DNA of 64,000 bases from Thermosulfurimonas marina (lineage in GTDB: Bacteria; Desulfobacterota; Thermodesulfobacteria; Thermodesulfobacteriales; Thermodesulfobacteriaceae): the NCBI RefSeq assembly GCF_012317585.1, contig NZ_CP042909.1:1240001-1304000 (forward strand), given 5' to 3'. Position 1 is the stretch's first letter; every line of letters starts with the position of its first letter. Below the pieces are notes generated by a model. The model saw only the letters and a program-made list of their open reading frames with translations. It did not search any database and was not told where the DNA came from. Of the stretch, positions 31,297-38,132 are shown piece after piece. The position numbers were made by a program, and so were the translations under genes.

Positions 31297-32895
31297 CTAT
31301 TTGGCATATTCCACGGCCCGGGTTTCCCGAATTACCGTGACCTTGATCACCCCGGGGAACTTCATCTCTTCTTCGATTTTCTTAGCGATGTCCCGGGCCA
31401 GAAGTATGGCCTCTTCGTCCCGGATCTTTCCGCTGTCCACGATTACCCGTACTTCACGGCCGGCCTGGATGGCGTAGGCCTTTTGGACTCCGTTAAAGGA
31501 GGTGGCGATATTTTCCAGGTCCTGGAGGCGTTTGATGTAGGTCTCCAGCAATTCCCGACGCGCCCCGGGACGGGCCCCGGAGACGGCGTCAGCGGCCTGC
31601 ACCAGGATGGCGAGCACCGACCCCGCCGGCACATCCTCGTGATGGGCGGCGATGGCGTTTACGATCTCCTCGTCCTCTCCATACTTGCGGGCCAGATCCG
31701 CTCCGATGAGGGCGTGAGGACCTTCCTGTTCGAAGTCTACGGCCTTACCGATATCGTGAAGAAGCCCCGCTCGCTTGGCCTTCTTTACATCCAGGCCCAG
31801 CTCTCCGGCCATGACCCCGCAGATAAAGGCCACTTCCAGAGAATGCTGGAGGACATTCTGGCCGTAGCTGGTCCGATAACGCAGTTTTCCGAGGAGTTTG
31901 ATCAGCTCTGGATGCAGTCCATAGACTCCCACATCGAAGGCGGCCTTTTCTCCGGTCTCCTTGATGGTGGTTTCCATTTCTTCTTCCACTTTTTTGACCA
32001 CCTCTTCGATGCGGGCCGGATGGATGCGCCCGTCGGCCACCAGGCGTTCCATGGCCAGGCGGGCGATCTCCCGACGGATGGGGTTGAAGCAGGAAAGGAC
32101 CACCACCTCCGGGGTATCGTCGATGAGGACATCCACTCCGGTGGCGGCCTCAAAGGCCCGGATGTTCCGGCCTTCCCGCCCAATGATGCGTCCTTTCATC
32201 TCTTCACTGGGAAGCGGTACCACAGAGACCGTCTTTTCGGTGACGAATTCGGCCGCGCAGCGGGAGATAGCCAGGGCCAGGATCTCCTGAGCCTTCCGAC
32301 GGGCCTCCTCCTTGGTTTCGGCCTCCACCCGCATGAGGACCCGGGCCGCTTCCTCCCGGGCCTCCTCCTCTACCCGGGAAAGGAGGAGTTCCCGGGCCTC
32401 AGCCTCGCTCAGGTGGGCGAGCTCCTCCAGTTTGCGTTTTTCTTCCGCGATGAGCCCGCGGAGTTCTTCCTGCTGGCGGGCCAGTTCCTCCCGCAGGCCG
32501 GCGATCTCCCGGCTGCGGGCCTCAAGCTCTCCCTCTTTCTTCTCCAGCTCTCCTTCTCGCCGGGCAAGCTCGCCCTCCCGACGGGCCAGGGCCTTTTCCT
32601 TTTCCTGGAGCTCCTCCCGCCGGTGGCGGTATTCTTCTTCCAGTTTTTCTTGTTTGCGGCGATATTCTTCCTCCAGTTTCTCCTTGGCTTGAAGGAGTTC
32701 CTCTTTGGCCCGGATGCGGGCCTCCTGGGTAATACTTTCGGCCTCCCTCCTGGCCCGCTCCAGGATCAGACGGGCTTCTTCTTCGGCCCGTCGCCTTTCC
32801 TCCCTTTCCACAGACTCCTTGCGCCGCGAGCCTAACACAAAACCCGCCCCCGCTCCCACGAGGAGGGCCACCAGGGCCACGACCACCACTTCCAT
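31297..32895 (-). CDS. rny: Ribonuclease Y
   Basis: A 532-residue membrane-anchored endoribonuclease starting mRNA decay. Residues 4-24 form the N-terminal transmembrane anchor ([20 protein letters not shown]). A long coiled coil of Glu/Arg-rich heptads occupies 25-200. A KH domain follows around 215-275 ([19 protein letters not shown]), then the HD domain with [11 protein letters not shown] and AIAAHHEDV, and a family-specific C terminus ending [12 protein letters not shown]. The gene starts downstream of the 6S RNA and zapAB and leads ymdB-mqnB-mqnD-tolQ. Confidence 0.96.
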   Translation of the reverse strand: MEVVVVALVALLVGAGAGFVLGSRRKESVEREERRRAEEEARLILERARREAESITQEARIRAKEELLQAKEKLEEEYRRKQEKLEEEYRHRREELQEKEKALARREGELARREGELEKKEGELEARSREIAGLREELARQQEELRGLIAEEKRKLEELAHLSEAEARELLLSRVEEEAREEAARVLMRVEAETKEEARRKAQEILALAISRCAAEFVTEKTVSVVPLPSEEMKGRIIGREGRNIRAFEAATGVDVLIDDTPEVVVLSCFNPIRREIARLAMERLVADGRIHPARIEEVVKKVEEEMETTIKETGEKAAFDVGVYGLHPELIKLLGKLRYRTSYGQNVLQHSLEVAFICGVMAGELGLDVKKAKRAGLLHDIGKAVDFEQEGPHALIGADLARKYGEDEEIVNAIAAHHEDVPAGSVLAILVQAADAVSGARPGARRELLETYIKRLQDLENIATSFNGVQKAYAIQAGREVRVIVDSGKIRDEEAILLARDIAKKIEEEMKFPGVIKVTVIRETRAVEYAK

Positions 32896-32953
32896 GATCA
32901 GACCTCCTGCGTCTATTCTTTCCGCAGGAGAGGAAGGGAGGGTTGGGTAAAGA

Positions 32954-33117
32954 GGGGCCCAGGGTGCCGTGTCAGCCGGCCCGCTTCGAGGACCGCAGTC
33001 CTACTTTAGGGGGCGTCCACCCCTTCGGCTTCTCCGGCTGTCGCGGCCGGAGCATGCACCAGGGTGGAGAGGCCCCCTTTGCGGGCTCGGGTGTTGCCTC
33101 GGCGGGCGTAAAGGCCG
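32954..33117 (-). ncRNA. ssrS: 6S RNA (ssrS), between zapA and rny
   Basis: The roughly 220-base non-coding gap between zapA and rny folds on the minus strand like 6S RNA. The apical stem is CTCCGGC-CGCGACA-GCCGGAG (33032-33052), extended by CCACCC/GGGGTGG and GGGGGC/GCCCCC. A central bubble contains a small 3'-side hairpin AGGAC-TGCG-GTCCT (32989-33002), and an outer stem pairs AGCCCGC with GCGGGCC. Linkage to zapA is the classical position of ssrS. 6S RNA mimics an open promoter and sequesters housekeeping RNA polymerase. Ends are approximate. Confidence 0.82.
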
Positions 33118-33118
33118 A

Positions 33119-33415
33119 TCACGCACACCCCAGGCATTTCAATTCCTCATCAATGGCCTTACTCAAACGTATGGCCTCTCTCCCAATCTTCTCCGAAAGG
33201 AGCCGGTACTCCCGCCTGAGTCTTATGTAATCGGCCGCCGCCTCCAGCAGGAGTACCACCGCCATCTTCAACGGGGAAAGATTTCTCTTCCCCCGGAGGC
33301 CTAACTTCTTCTCCTCCAAGTAGTCCAAAATTTGTTCTATTTCTTCTTCCGGGAGATCCGCCCGGAAGGTAAAACGGTTGCCGGCAAACTCAAATTCTAT
33401 AAGCCTTTCCGGCAA
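33119..33415 (-). CDS. zapA: Cell division protein ZapA
   Basis: A 98-residue ZapA-like protein that binds FtsZ: LIEFEFAGNRFTFRADLPEEEIEQILDYLEEKK (N-terminal globular domain), then a C-terminal helix ending KAIDEELKCLGCA. Length and position before 6S RNA agree with ZapA. It starts 4 bases after the zapB-like gene. Confidence 0.85.
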   Translation of the reverse strand: MPERLIEFEFAGNRFTFRADLPEEEIEQILDYLEEKKLGLRGKRNLSPLKMAVVLLLEAAADYIRLRREYRLLSEKIGREAIRLSKAIDEELKCLGCA

Positions 33416-33419
33416 AACT

Positions 33420-33653
33420 CTAAGCTCCTTCCTCGGAGAATTGGGAGAGCCGGCTGATCAAATGTTCGATCCTTTCCTTAACGGCCCTCCGTTCTTCCTC
33501 CCTGCGGTTAAGCTCTTCTCTAAGCCGAGAAACCTCGGCTTCTTTTTCCTGTAAACGCAACTGCAATTCTTCCCGTTCCGCGCGCAGACGATTAACCACC
33601 TGCAAAAGCTTCTCAATCTTTTCTTCCAGAACCGAAAGATCTTGAATTTCCAT
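33420..33653 (-). CDS. zapB: ZapB-like coiled-coil cell division protein
   Basis: A 77-residue protein that is almost entirely coiled coil (LEEKIEKLLQVVNRLRAERE, LRLQEKEAEVSRLREELNRR), as in ZapB. ATG 33653 preceded by GGAGGAGGCGGAG is chosen over an ATG six codons upstream. Coiled coils are weak evidence; the assignment rests mainly on the adjacent zapA. Confidence 0.72.
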   Translation of the reverse strand: MEIQDLSVLEEKIEKLLQVVNRLRAEREELQLRLQEKEAEVSRLREELNRREEERRAVKERIEHLISRLSQFSEEGA

Positions 33654-33695
33654 CTCCGCCTCCTCCTCCAAGCTTATGAGGGTTTGGGGGTCCGG

Positions 33696-35126
33696 TCAAG
33701 AGGCCGGAGATTCCACCACGGCTTCCAGGCGGATGGTCTTCCTTTCTCCATTTTGCAGGTGAAAACGCCAGCGGGCCCGCCCTTCGGGAGAAAGTTCCTC
33801 CCAGGGCGGCTCGGCCTTGACCTCCACCCGGATCTCCTTTCGGTGGCTCACCGGGACCCTCTCGTAGAGGGTTACCGGAAGACCCTGCTGGTGATGATAA
33901 TCCAGGATGATTTGCCAGACACGCGTTCGGCGTCTGGTTTTGCGAACCACCCCTACCGTTTCTTCATAATCCTTGAGGACCTCTTCTTCCACCTTCACCC
34001 AGGGATCCGTCCCCAGATAGAAGGTATAGTCTTTTCCGGGCTTGAGGTCTGGAAAGGGCCTTTGGGAAAGGAGAGTCTCTCCCAGAAAGATCCGGGTGCG
34101 GGCGGCGGGAAGATAAGTCCCCGGTTTGAAGGAGACCGCTAGATAAGCCCGGGGCCGAAAGTAGGCCGGAACCTCTACCCGGAACTCTCCGGAAAGCTTC
34201 CGTTCTTCCAGGGGAAAGATCTCCGGGATCCCGGGCCGTAGAGAGAGCCCGGAAAGACGGTAGATCTTTCCGAAAGGGACCGGCTCCGGCCCGGAAGGAA
34301 GGGCCTCGGCCTTTCTTCCCGCCTGGACCAGGGTCCGGAACTGGGGGCCATCCACCCACCAGGGGGTAAAAGGCGGGGGTTCAAAGATCTCTATCCCTTG
34401 AGGGAAGGTCTCCCAGACCACCTCTAACCCTTCAAGGGGGATCCCCAAGGTCTCTTTGAGACGCAGGAAATCACGCACGATCAGTTGTCCCTGGCCCGGA
34501 AGGACCCGCAATTCCCTTTCCCGTGCGAACCTTACCCCCTCTACGGGGTATTCCACCAAGAGTTCTAGGGGGCGGGGACGCTCGCAGGAGGCCTGTAGAC
34601 GGAAATAGGAAAATTCTTTGGGGCTCAAGGCCCGGCGTAACCTGGTCTCCTGGAGGTGAAGTTTGGATAGGTGTTCCTTGAGAGACCGTTCTTTTTTGAG
34701 GATTTCGCGATAACGGACGGAAAGGTCTTCCAGGAATTCTCCGGCCCTTTCTCCGGGAAGCCGTCTGAGGCCCTCGAGATGTTTTTTGGCCAGGGAAAGG
34801 GCCGCAAGTTCTCCCCTGACCTCTCCGATTTCCTTCTCTAGGGCGGCCAGTTTTTCGGCCACCGGGCCGGCCGGAGGCCCGGCTCCAAGGGGCTCCCAGA
34901 CTATCCGACAGTCCTCCGGCTTGCGGAGCACCCGAAAATCTTCTTCCTTAAAGCGGGCCGGGAACCAGAGGGTGACCCCCTTCCACTCTTCCGGAAAGAG
35001 TCGCAGGGTTTCTCGGAGGTGGGCCCCCTGGGGAGAAAGGAAAAGCCCCTGGGGGACTCTTTCCAGGGCCGAGGCCACCCCCAGAGATAAGAGCCAGCTA
35101 AAGAATAAAAGGAGCCCTCTTTTCAT
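33696..35126 (-). CDS. Exported DUF4139-domain (MuiA-like) protein
   Basis: A 476-residue protein with a signal peptide (MKRGLLLFFSWLLSLGVASA). An N-terminal domain follows, then a coiled coil at about 110-190 (EKLAALEKEIGEVRGELAAL) and a beta-rich C-terminal DUF4139 domain (AYLAVSFKPGTYLPAARTRIF, YTFYLGTDPWVKVEEEVLKD, VTLYERVPVSHRKEIRVEV). DUF4139 proteins are secreted or periplasmic and of unknown function. A TTGCTT-N17-TATAAA promoter ends 7 bases before ATG 35126, so translation is probably leaderless. It is the first gene of the zapB-zapA-6S-rny series. Confidence 0.82.
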   Translation of the reverse strand: MKRGLLLFFSWLLSLGVASALERVPQGLFLSPQGAHLRETLRLFPEEWKGVTLWFPARFKEEDFRVLRKPEDCRIVWEPLGAGPPAGPVAEKLAALEKEIGEVRGELAALSLAKKHLEGLRRLPGERAGEFLEDLSVRYREILKKERSLKEHLSKLHLQETRLRRALSPKEFSYFRLQASCERPRPLELLVEYPVEGVRFARERELRVLPGQGQLIVRDFLRLKETLGIPLEGLEVVWETFPQGIEIFEPPPFTPWWVDGPQFRTLVQAGRKAEALPSGPEPVPFGKIYRLSGLSLRPGIPEIFPLEERKLSGEFRVEVPAYFRPRAYLAVSFKPGTYLPAARTRIFLGETLLSQRPFPDLKPGKDYTFYLGTDPWVKVEEEVLKDYEETVGVVRKTRRRTRVWQIILDYHHQQGLPVTLYERVPVSHRKEIRVEVKAEPPWEELSPEGRARWRFHLQNGERKTIRLEAVVESPAS

Positions 35127-35133
35127 GTTTTCT

Positions 35134-35162
35134 TTTATAAAAAAACTCTTTAAGATAAGCAA
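35134..35162 (-). promoter_or_regulatory. Promoter of the DUF4139 gene, leaderless arrangement
   Basis: Minus strand TTGCTT (35162-35157), 17-base spacer, TATAAA (35139-35134), then 7 bases to ATG. The transcript should begin at or next to the start codon; no Shine-Dalgarno is present. Confidence 0.65.
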
Positions 35163-35164
35163 GC

Positions 35165-35314
35165 ATGAGCCGGATTCGGCGGGAGGAGGCCCTGCGGTGG
35201 CTCAGGGAAAGACTTCCGGGACTCGCCCCCGGGGAGTGCCTGGATTTTCTCTGCAAGAAGCGCAACCGTCTGGTGCGGGTGAGTCGGGCGTGGGCCACCG
35301 GCGCCAGGGCCTGA
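35165..35314 (+). CDS. Small Arg-rich protein of unknown function
   Basis: ATG 35165 opens a 49-residue frame: MSRIRREEALRWLRERLPGL, GECLDFLCKKRNRLVRVSRA, WATGARA. Codon choice (GC-rich third positions, GAG/CGG/CTG) resembles real genes here. It is very basic with two Cys. No Shine-Dalgarno is visible; the start lies within 3 bases of the divergent -35 element. It could be a nucleic-acid-binding micro-protein or a chance frame; no homologue is recognised. Confidence 0.4.
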   Translation: MSRIRREEALRWLRERLPGLAPGECLDFLCKKRNRLVRVSRAWATGARA

Positions 35315-35341
35315 GGATTTTTCCTTTTCCCCCTTTCGGGG

Positions 35342-35347
35342 TATAAA
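35342..35347 (+). promoter_or_regulatory. -10 box 7 bases before dut
   Basis: TATAAA followed by GGAAGGC and ATG 35355. Either transcription starts at the ATG (leaderless) or GGAAGG acts as ribosome site for a transcript from further upstream. A CCCC-TTTC-GGGG hairpin lies directly before the box. Confidence 0.4.
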
Positions 35348-35354
35348 GGAAGGC

Positions 35355-35798
35355 ATGAAGATCCGGGTCTGGCGCAAGGACCCTCGGGCAAGGCTTCCGG
35401 AGAGGGCCTCGGAAGGAGCCGTGGGCTTTGATCTTTTCGCCCTGGAGGACCAGGAGATCCCTCCGGCAGAGCCCACCTTTGTGCGCACCGGGCTGGTCAT
35501 TCAGACCGAAAGACCTTACGCCCTTTTCATCTTTCCCCGCTCCAGTCTCTTCCGGAAAAAAGGGCTCATCTTTCCTCATTCGGCCGGGGTCATCGACTTT
35601 GATTACTGTGGAGAGGAGGACGAATTGAAGATCTTGGTCCTCAACCTCCGGGGGGAGGTGGTGAAGGTGGCTGCCGGCGAGCGCTTGGCCCAGATGGTCC
35701 TCCTGGGGGTGGCCCCGGAGGTAGAGCTCGAAGAGGTCTCGGGTCCTCCGGCAGAAAATTCCCGAGGGGGTTTCGGGAGCACTGGAGGTTATCGATGA
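35355..35798 (+). CDS. dut: dUTP diphosphatase
   Basis: A 147-residue trimeric-type dUTPase hydrolysing dUTP to dUMP. Motif 1 AVGFDLFA, motif 2 PRSSLF, motif 3 GVIDFDYCGEEDE (catalytic Asp kept; the usual YRGE is YCGE), motif 4 GERLAQMVLLGV and motif 5 RGGFGSTGGY are in order. It overlaps thyX (ATGA), so dUMP production and its methylation are coupled. Confidence 0.92.
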   Translation: MKIRVWRKDPRARLPERASEGAVGFDLFALEDQEIPPAEPTFVRTGLVIQTERPYALFIFPRSSLFRKKGLIFPHSAGVIDFDYCGEEDELKILVLNLRGEVVKVAAGERLAQMVLLGVAPEVELEEVSGPPAENSRGGFGSTGGYR

Positions 35799-36757
35799 AG
35801 GATCTGCGCCCTTTTTTCCGGGAAAGGGCCCGGGAATTTCTTCTAGGTCTAGTTAGGGAGCGGGGAGGGGAGGCCTTTCGGCGCACCCTCTTTTTGAGTT
35901 TCCTCGGAGCCCGCATTTGTTATGCCGAAAGTCCTCCCCTTTCGCTTTTTGCCGAAGAACGCTTTCGGGATCCCGAACGCCTGCGGTCCTTCCTGATTTA
36001 TCTCCAGAAGGCCGGACACGGAAGTGTTTTTGCCCATTCTCCCCTTACGGTGGAGCTTTCCTCTCCTTCGGCCGACCTTCTTTCGGCCCTCTACAAGGCC
36101 TGGTACGATCCGGAGACCGCGTGTGTCCAGCTTAATCTTCGCCATTTCGCCGAGGTCCTCACCCCGGAAGAGTTTCAGGAATTGCTTGAGCCCGGAGTGG
36201 CGGATCGGGAGTTTCTTTCATTTCCTGCCGTCCTTTTTGAGGGCCCGGAACTTCAGAAGACCTACGAGGGACCTCTCGAAGGACTCCTTCCCCGGGCGGA
36301 AGCTCCGGGAGAGAATCTCCTGGCCCGTCCCCGGGTAAGTGTAATCCGGGTGCCGGACGAAGAGCCTTTTGGTTGGTTTGCGGTGGTGGTGGAGGGGTTT
36401 TCCCGGCTTTTTTCTCACCAATTCGTGCGGCATACCTGGCTCAATTTCAACCAACGTTCCCATCGTTACACCGCGGTGGATCAGTTTGTCGAGCCCCCTT
36501 CCTTTGAGGTGACCCCCGGGGCTGGTGAGCTTTATCGGAAAGAGATCGAAAGGGGTCTTGCGGCCTATCGCCGGCTGGTCTCCTTGGGGATAAAGAAGGA
36601 AGATGCCCGCTTTGTGACCCCTCAAGGGGCGGCCACCACGGTGCTGGCCACCGGGCCTTACTTTGTCTGGCGAGACTTTATTGAAAAACGGGCCCATCCC
36701 CGGGCCCAGTGGGAAATCCGGCATCTGGCCCAGGCCTTGGGAGAGGTCATCTCCTGA
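35795..36757 (+). CDS. thyX: Flavin-dependent thymidylate synthase
   Basis: A 320-residue ThyX making dTMP from dUMP with methylene-THF, NADPH and FAD. The ThyX signature RHRxxSxNxxSxR appears as RHTWLNFNQRSHRYT, with the Arg-His start and final Ser-x-Arg conserved but Asn replacing the first Ser. SFLGARICYAESP, AGHGSVFAHSPLTVEL and FVTPQGAATTVLATGPYFVWRDFIEKRAHPRAQWEIR support the fold. It is longer than many ThyX proteins (220-260). TGATG overlap with the methyltransferase gene. Confidence 0.88.
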   Translation: MKDLRPFFRERAREFLLGLVRERGGEAFRRTLFLSFLGARICYAESPPLSLFAEERFRDPERLRSFLIYLQKAGHGSVFAHSPLTVELSSPSADLLSALYKAWYDPETACVQLNLRHFAEVLTPEEFQELLEPGVADREFLSFPAVLFEGPELQKTYEGPLEGLLPRAEAPGENLLARPRVSVIRVPDEEPFGWFAVVVEGFSRLFSHQFVRHTWLNFNQRSHRYTAVDQFVEPPSFEVTPGAGELYRKEIERGLAAYRRLVSLGIKKEDARFVTPQGAATTVLATGPYFVWRDFIEKRAHPRAQWEIRHLAQALGEVIS

Positions 36758-37332
36758 TGGCTCACCGTTTTGATCCCCGAGAAAAACACAAGTTGGAGTC
36801 CGAAGAAAGGCGAAAACACCTTCCCCCGGAAGCCGTCCTTGATCTGCTGGAGCTTTCCTTGGGGGAGACTCTGGTGGATCTAGGCTGCGGTCCGGGTTAT
36901 TTTGCCTTGCCGGCGGCCGAAAGAGTAGGGCCCCAGGGACAAGTGTTTGCGGTGGATGTGGAAGAGGAGATGCTGCGGGCCTTAGAGGAAAAACTCCCCT
37001 CCCGCGGCGTTTCTAACGTGAAGACCGTTCGTTCCGAGACCTATCGGGTGCCCCTCCCGGATGGGGTGGCCGAGGCCCTCCTTCTGGCCTTTGTCCTTCA
37101 TGAGGTTGAATCTCCGAAGCGCTTAGCGGCTGAGGCCTCACGCCTCCTCCGTCCCGGAGGGCGGGTTTTGGTCCTGGAATGGCAGAGGAAGGAAACACCC
37201 ATGGGGCCACCCCTTTCCGAAAGACTTACCGAGGAAGAGGTGCTGGAGATCCTCAAGGACTCCGGCCTTAAGATCCGGGACTCCGGTCCCTTTCGGGAGT
37301 GGTTCTTCTTCGTGCGGGCCCAAAAAGCCTAA
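36757..37332 (+). CDS. Class I SAM-dependent methyltransferase
   Basis: A 191-residue methyltransferase. LVDLGCGPGYFALPAAERVG is motif I, VFAVDVEEEMLRAL motif post-I, ALLLAFVLHEVESPKRLAAE motif II and SRLLRPGGRVLVLEW motif III. Similar to the UbiE/arsenite-methyltransferase-like group, but lacks their Cys set, so the substrate is unknown. ATG chosen by overlap with the thyX stop. Just upstream of the convergent tRNA-Gln. Confidence 0.85.
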   Translation: MAHRFDPREKHKLESEERRKHLPPEAVLDLLELSLGETLVDLGCGPGYFALPAAERVGPQGQVFAVDVEEEMLRALEEKLPSRGVSNVKTVRSETYRVPLPDGVAEALLLAFVLHEVESPKRLAAEASRLLRPGGRVLVLEWQRKETPMGPPLSERLTEEEVLEILKDSGLKIRDSGPFREWFFFVRAQKA

Positions 37333-37334
37333 AT

Positions 37335-37409
37335 TGGTTCCGGGGCCTGGATTCGAACCAGGATTCTGGGAGCCAAAGTCCCATGTCCTGCCAGTTAGAC
37401 GACCCCGGA
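37335..37409 (-). tRNA. tRNA-Gln (anticodon TTG)
   Basis: Minus strand cloverleaf: acceptor TCCGGGG/CCCCGGA, anticodon arm TGGGA-CTTTGGC-TCCCA with TTG, T-loop GGTTCGAATCC, discriminator A and encoded CCA. The D-arm GTCTAACTGGCAGGAC closely matches that of the first tRNA-Gln at 23.3 kb. Confidence 0.95.
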
Positions 37410-37465
37410 ACCCTCTATTAAACTTTAACGGTGAGTCCAAGAATGTAAAGAGGCCCCCTCTTGGC

Positions 37466-37493
37466 TTGACAGGTGAGGCAAGACCCGTAAAAA
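37466..37493 (+). promoter_or_regulatory. Promoter of the rplU-rpmA operon
   Basis: Perfect TTGACA (37466-37471), 16-base spacer, TAAAAA (37488-37493). The start is near 37500, giving a 25-base leader with GAGGAGG before GTG 37525. The preceding inverted repeat CCAAGA...TCTTGG (37437-37464) may form a hairpin of unknown use. Confidence 0.65.
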
Positions 37494-37524
37494 TGCGATG
37501 ACTCCGCAAGAGGAGGTGGCTAAA

Positions 37525-37839
37525 GTGTTTGCGGTGATCAAGACCGGCGGCAAGCAGTACAAGGTCGCTCCCGGAGACACCCTGCGGGTAGAAAAACTCC
37601 CTGGAGAGCCGGGAGAGACGGTGGAGATCGGAGAGGTCCTCCTGGTGGCTGACGAGGAAGAGCTGAAAGTAGGGGCCCCGGTGGTGGAGGGCGCCCGGGT
37701 GAAGGCCACCATTGTGGAACAGGGACGCAGCCGCAAGATTGTGGTCTTCAAAAAGAAGCGCCGCAAGAACTATCGGCGCAAAAAGGGGCATCGGCAGTAC
37801 TATACCGTGCTGCGTATTGATGAAATTCAGGTCCAGTAA
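37525..37839 (+). CDS. rplU: 50S ribosomal protein L21
   Basis: A 104-residue L21: [25 protein letters not shown] at the N terminus, [20 protein letters not shown], and [23 protein letters not shown] binding rRNA. GTG 37525 is the start because GGAGG lies 8 bases upstream and family proteins begin at this residue; the frame is open nine codons further but without a ribosome site. Confidence 0.96.
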   Translation: MFAVIKTGGKQYKVAPGDTLRVEKLPGEPGETVEIGEVLLVADEEELKVGAPVVEGARVKATIVEQGRSRKIVVFKKKRRKNYRRKKGHRQYYTVLRIDEIQVQ

Positions 37840-37850
37840 GGAGGTGGGCC

Positions 37851-38120
37851 ATGGCCCATAAAAAGTCCGGTGGAGCCTCGCGTAACGGTCGGGATAGTCA
37901 GAGCAAGCGTCTCGGGGTAAAGCGTTACGACGGACAGGTGGTCAAGGCCGGCAATATCCTGGTGCGTCAGCGGGGCACCAAAATCCGTCCGGGTTTCAAT
38001 GTAGGTATGGGGCGGGATTTCACCCTCTTTGCCAAGATCGACGGGGTAGTCAAGTACGAGACCCGCGGTGGCCGCAGGGTGGTGAGTGTTTACCCCCTGG
38101 AAAGCGCCCAGGCGGCCTAA
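37851..38120 (+). CDS. rpmA: 50S ribosomal protein L27
   Basis: An 89-residue L27: [64 protein letters not shown]. No N-terminal cleavage extension of the Firmicutes type. AAGGAGG before ATG; 11 bases after rplU. The usual next gene, obgE, is absent; mfd follows instead. Confidence 0.97.
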   Translation: MAHKKSGGASRNGRDSQSKRLGVKRYDGQVVKAGNILVRQRGTKIRPGFNVGMGRDFTLFAKIDGVVKYETRGGRRVVSVYPLESAQAA

Positions 38121-38132
38121 AGTGTTTCCTGA

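Noticed and set aside
30760-32835. A 691-codon plus-strand open frame
   Set aside because: It is antisense to RNase Y, whose KH and HD motifs are unmistakable on the minus strand; the long frame is a by-product of GC-rich codons and Glu/Arg-rich coiled coil.
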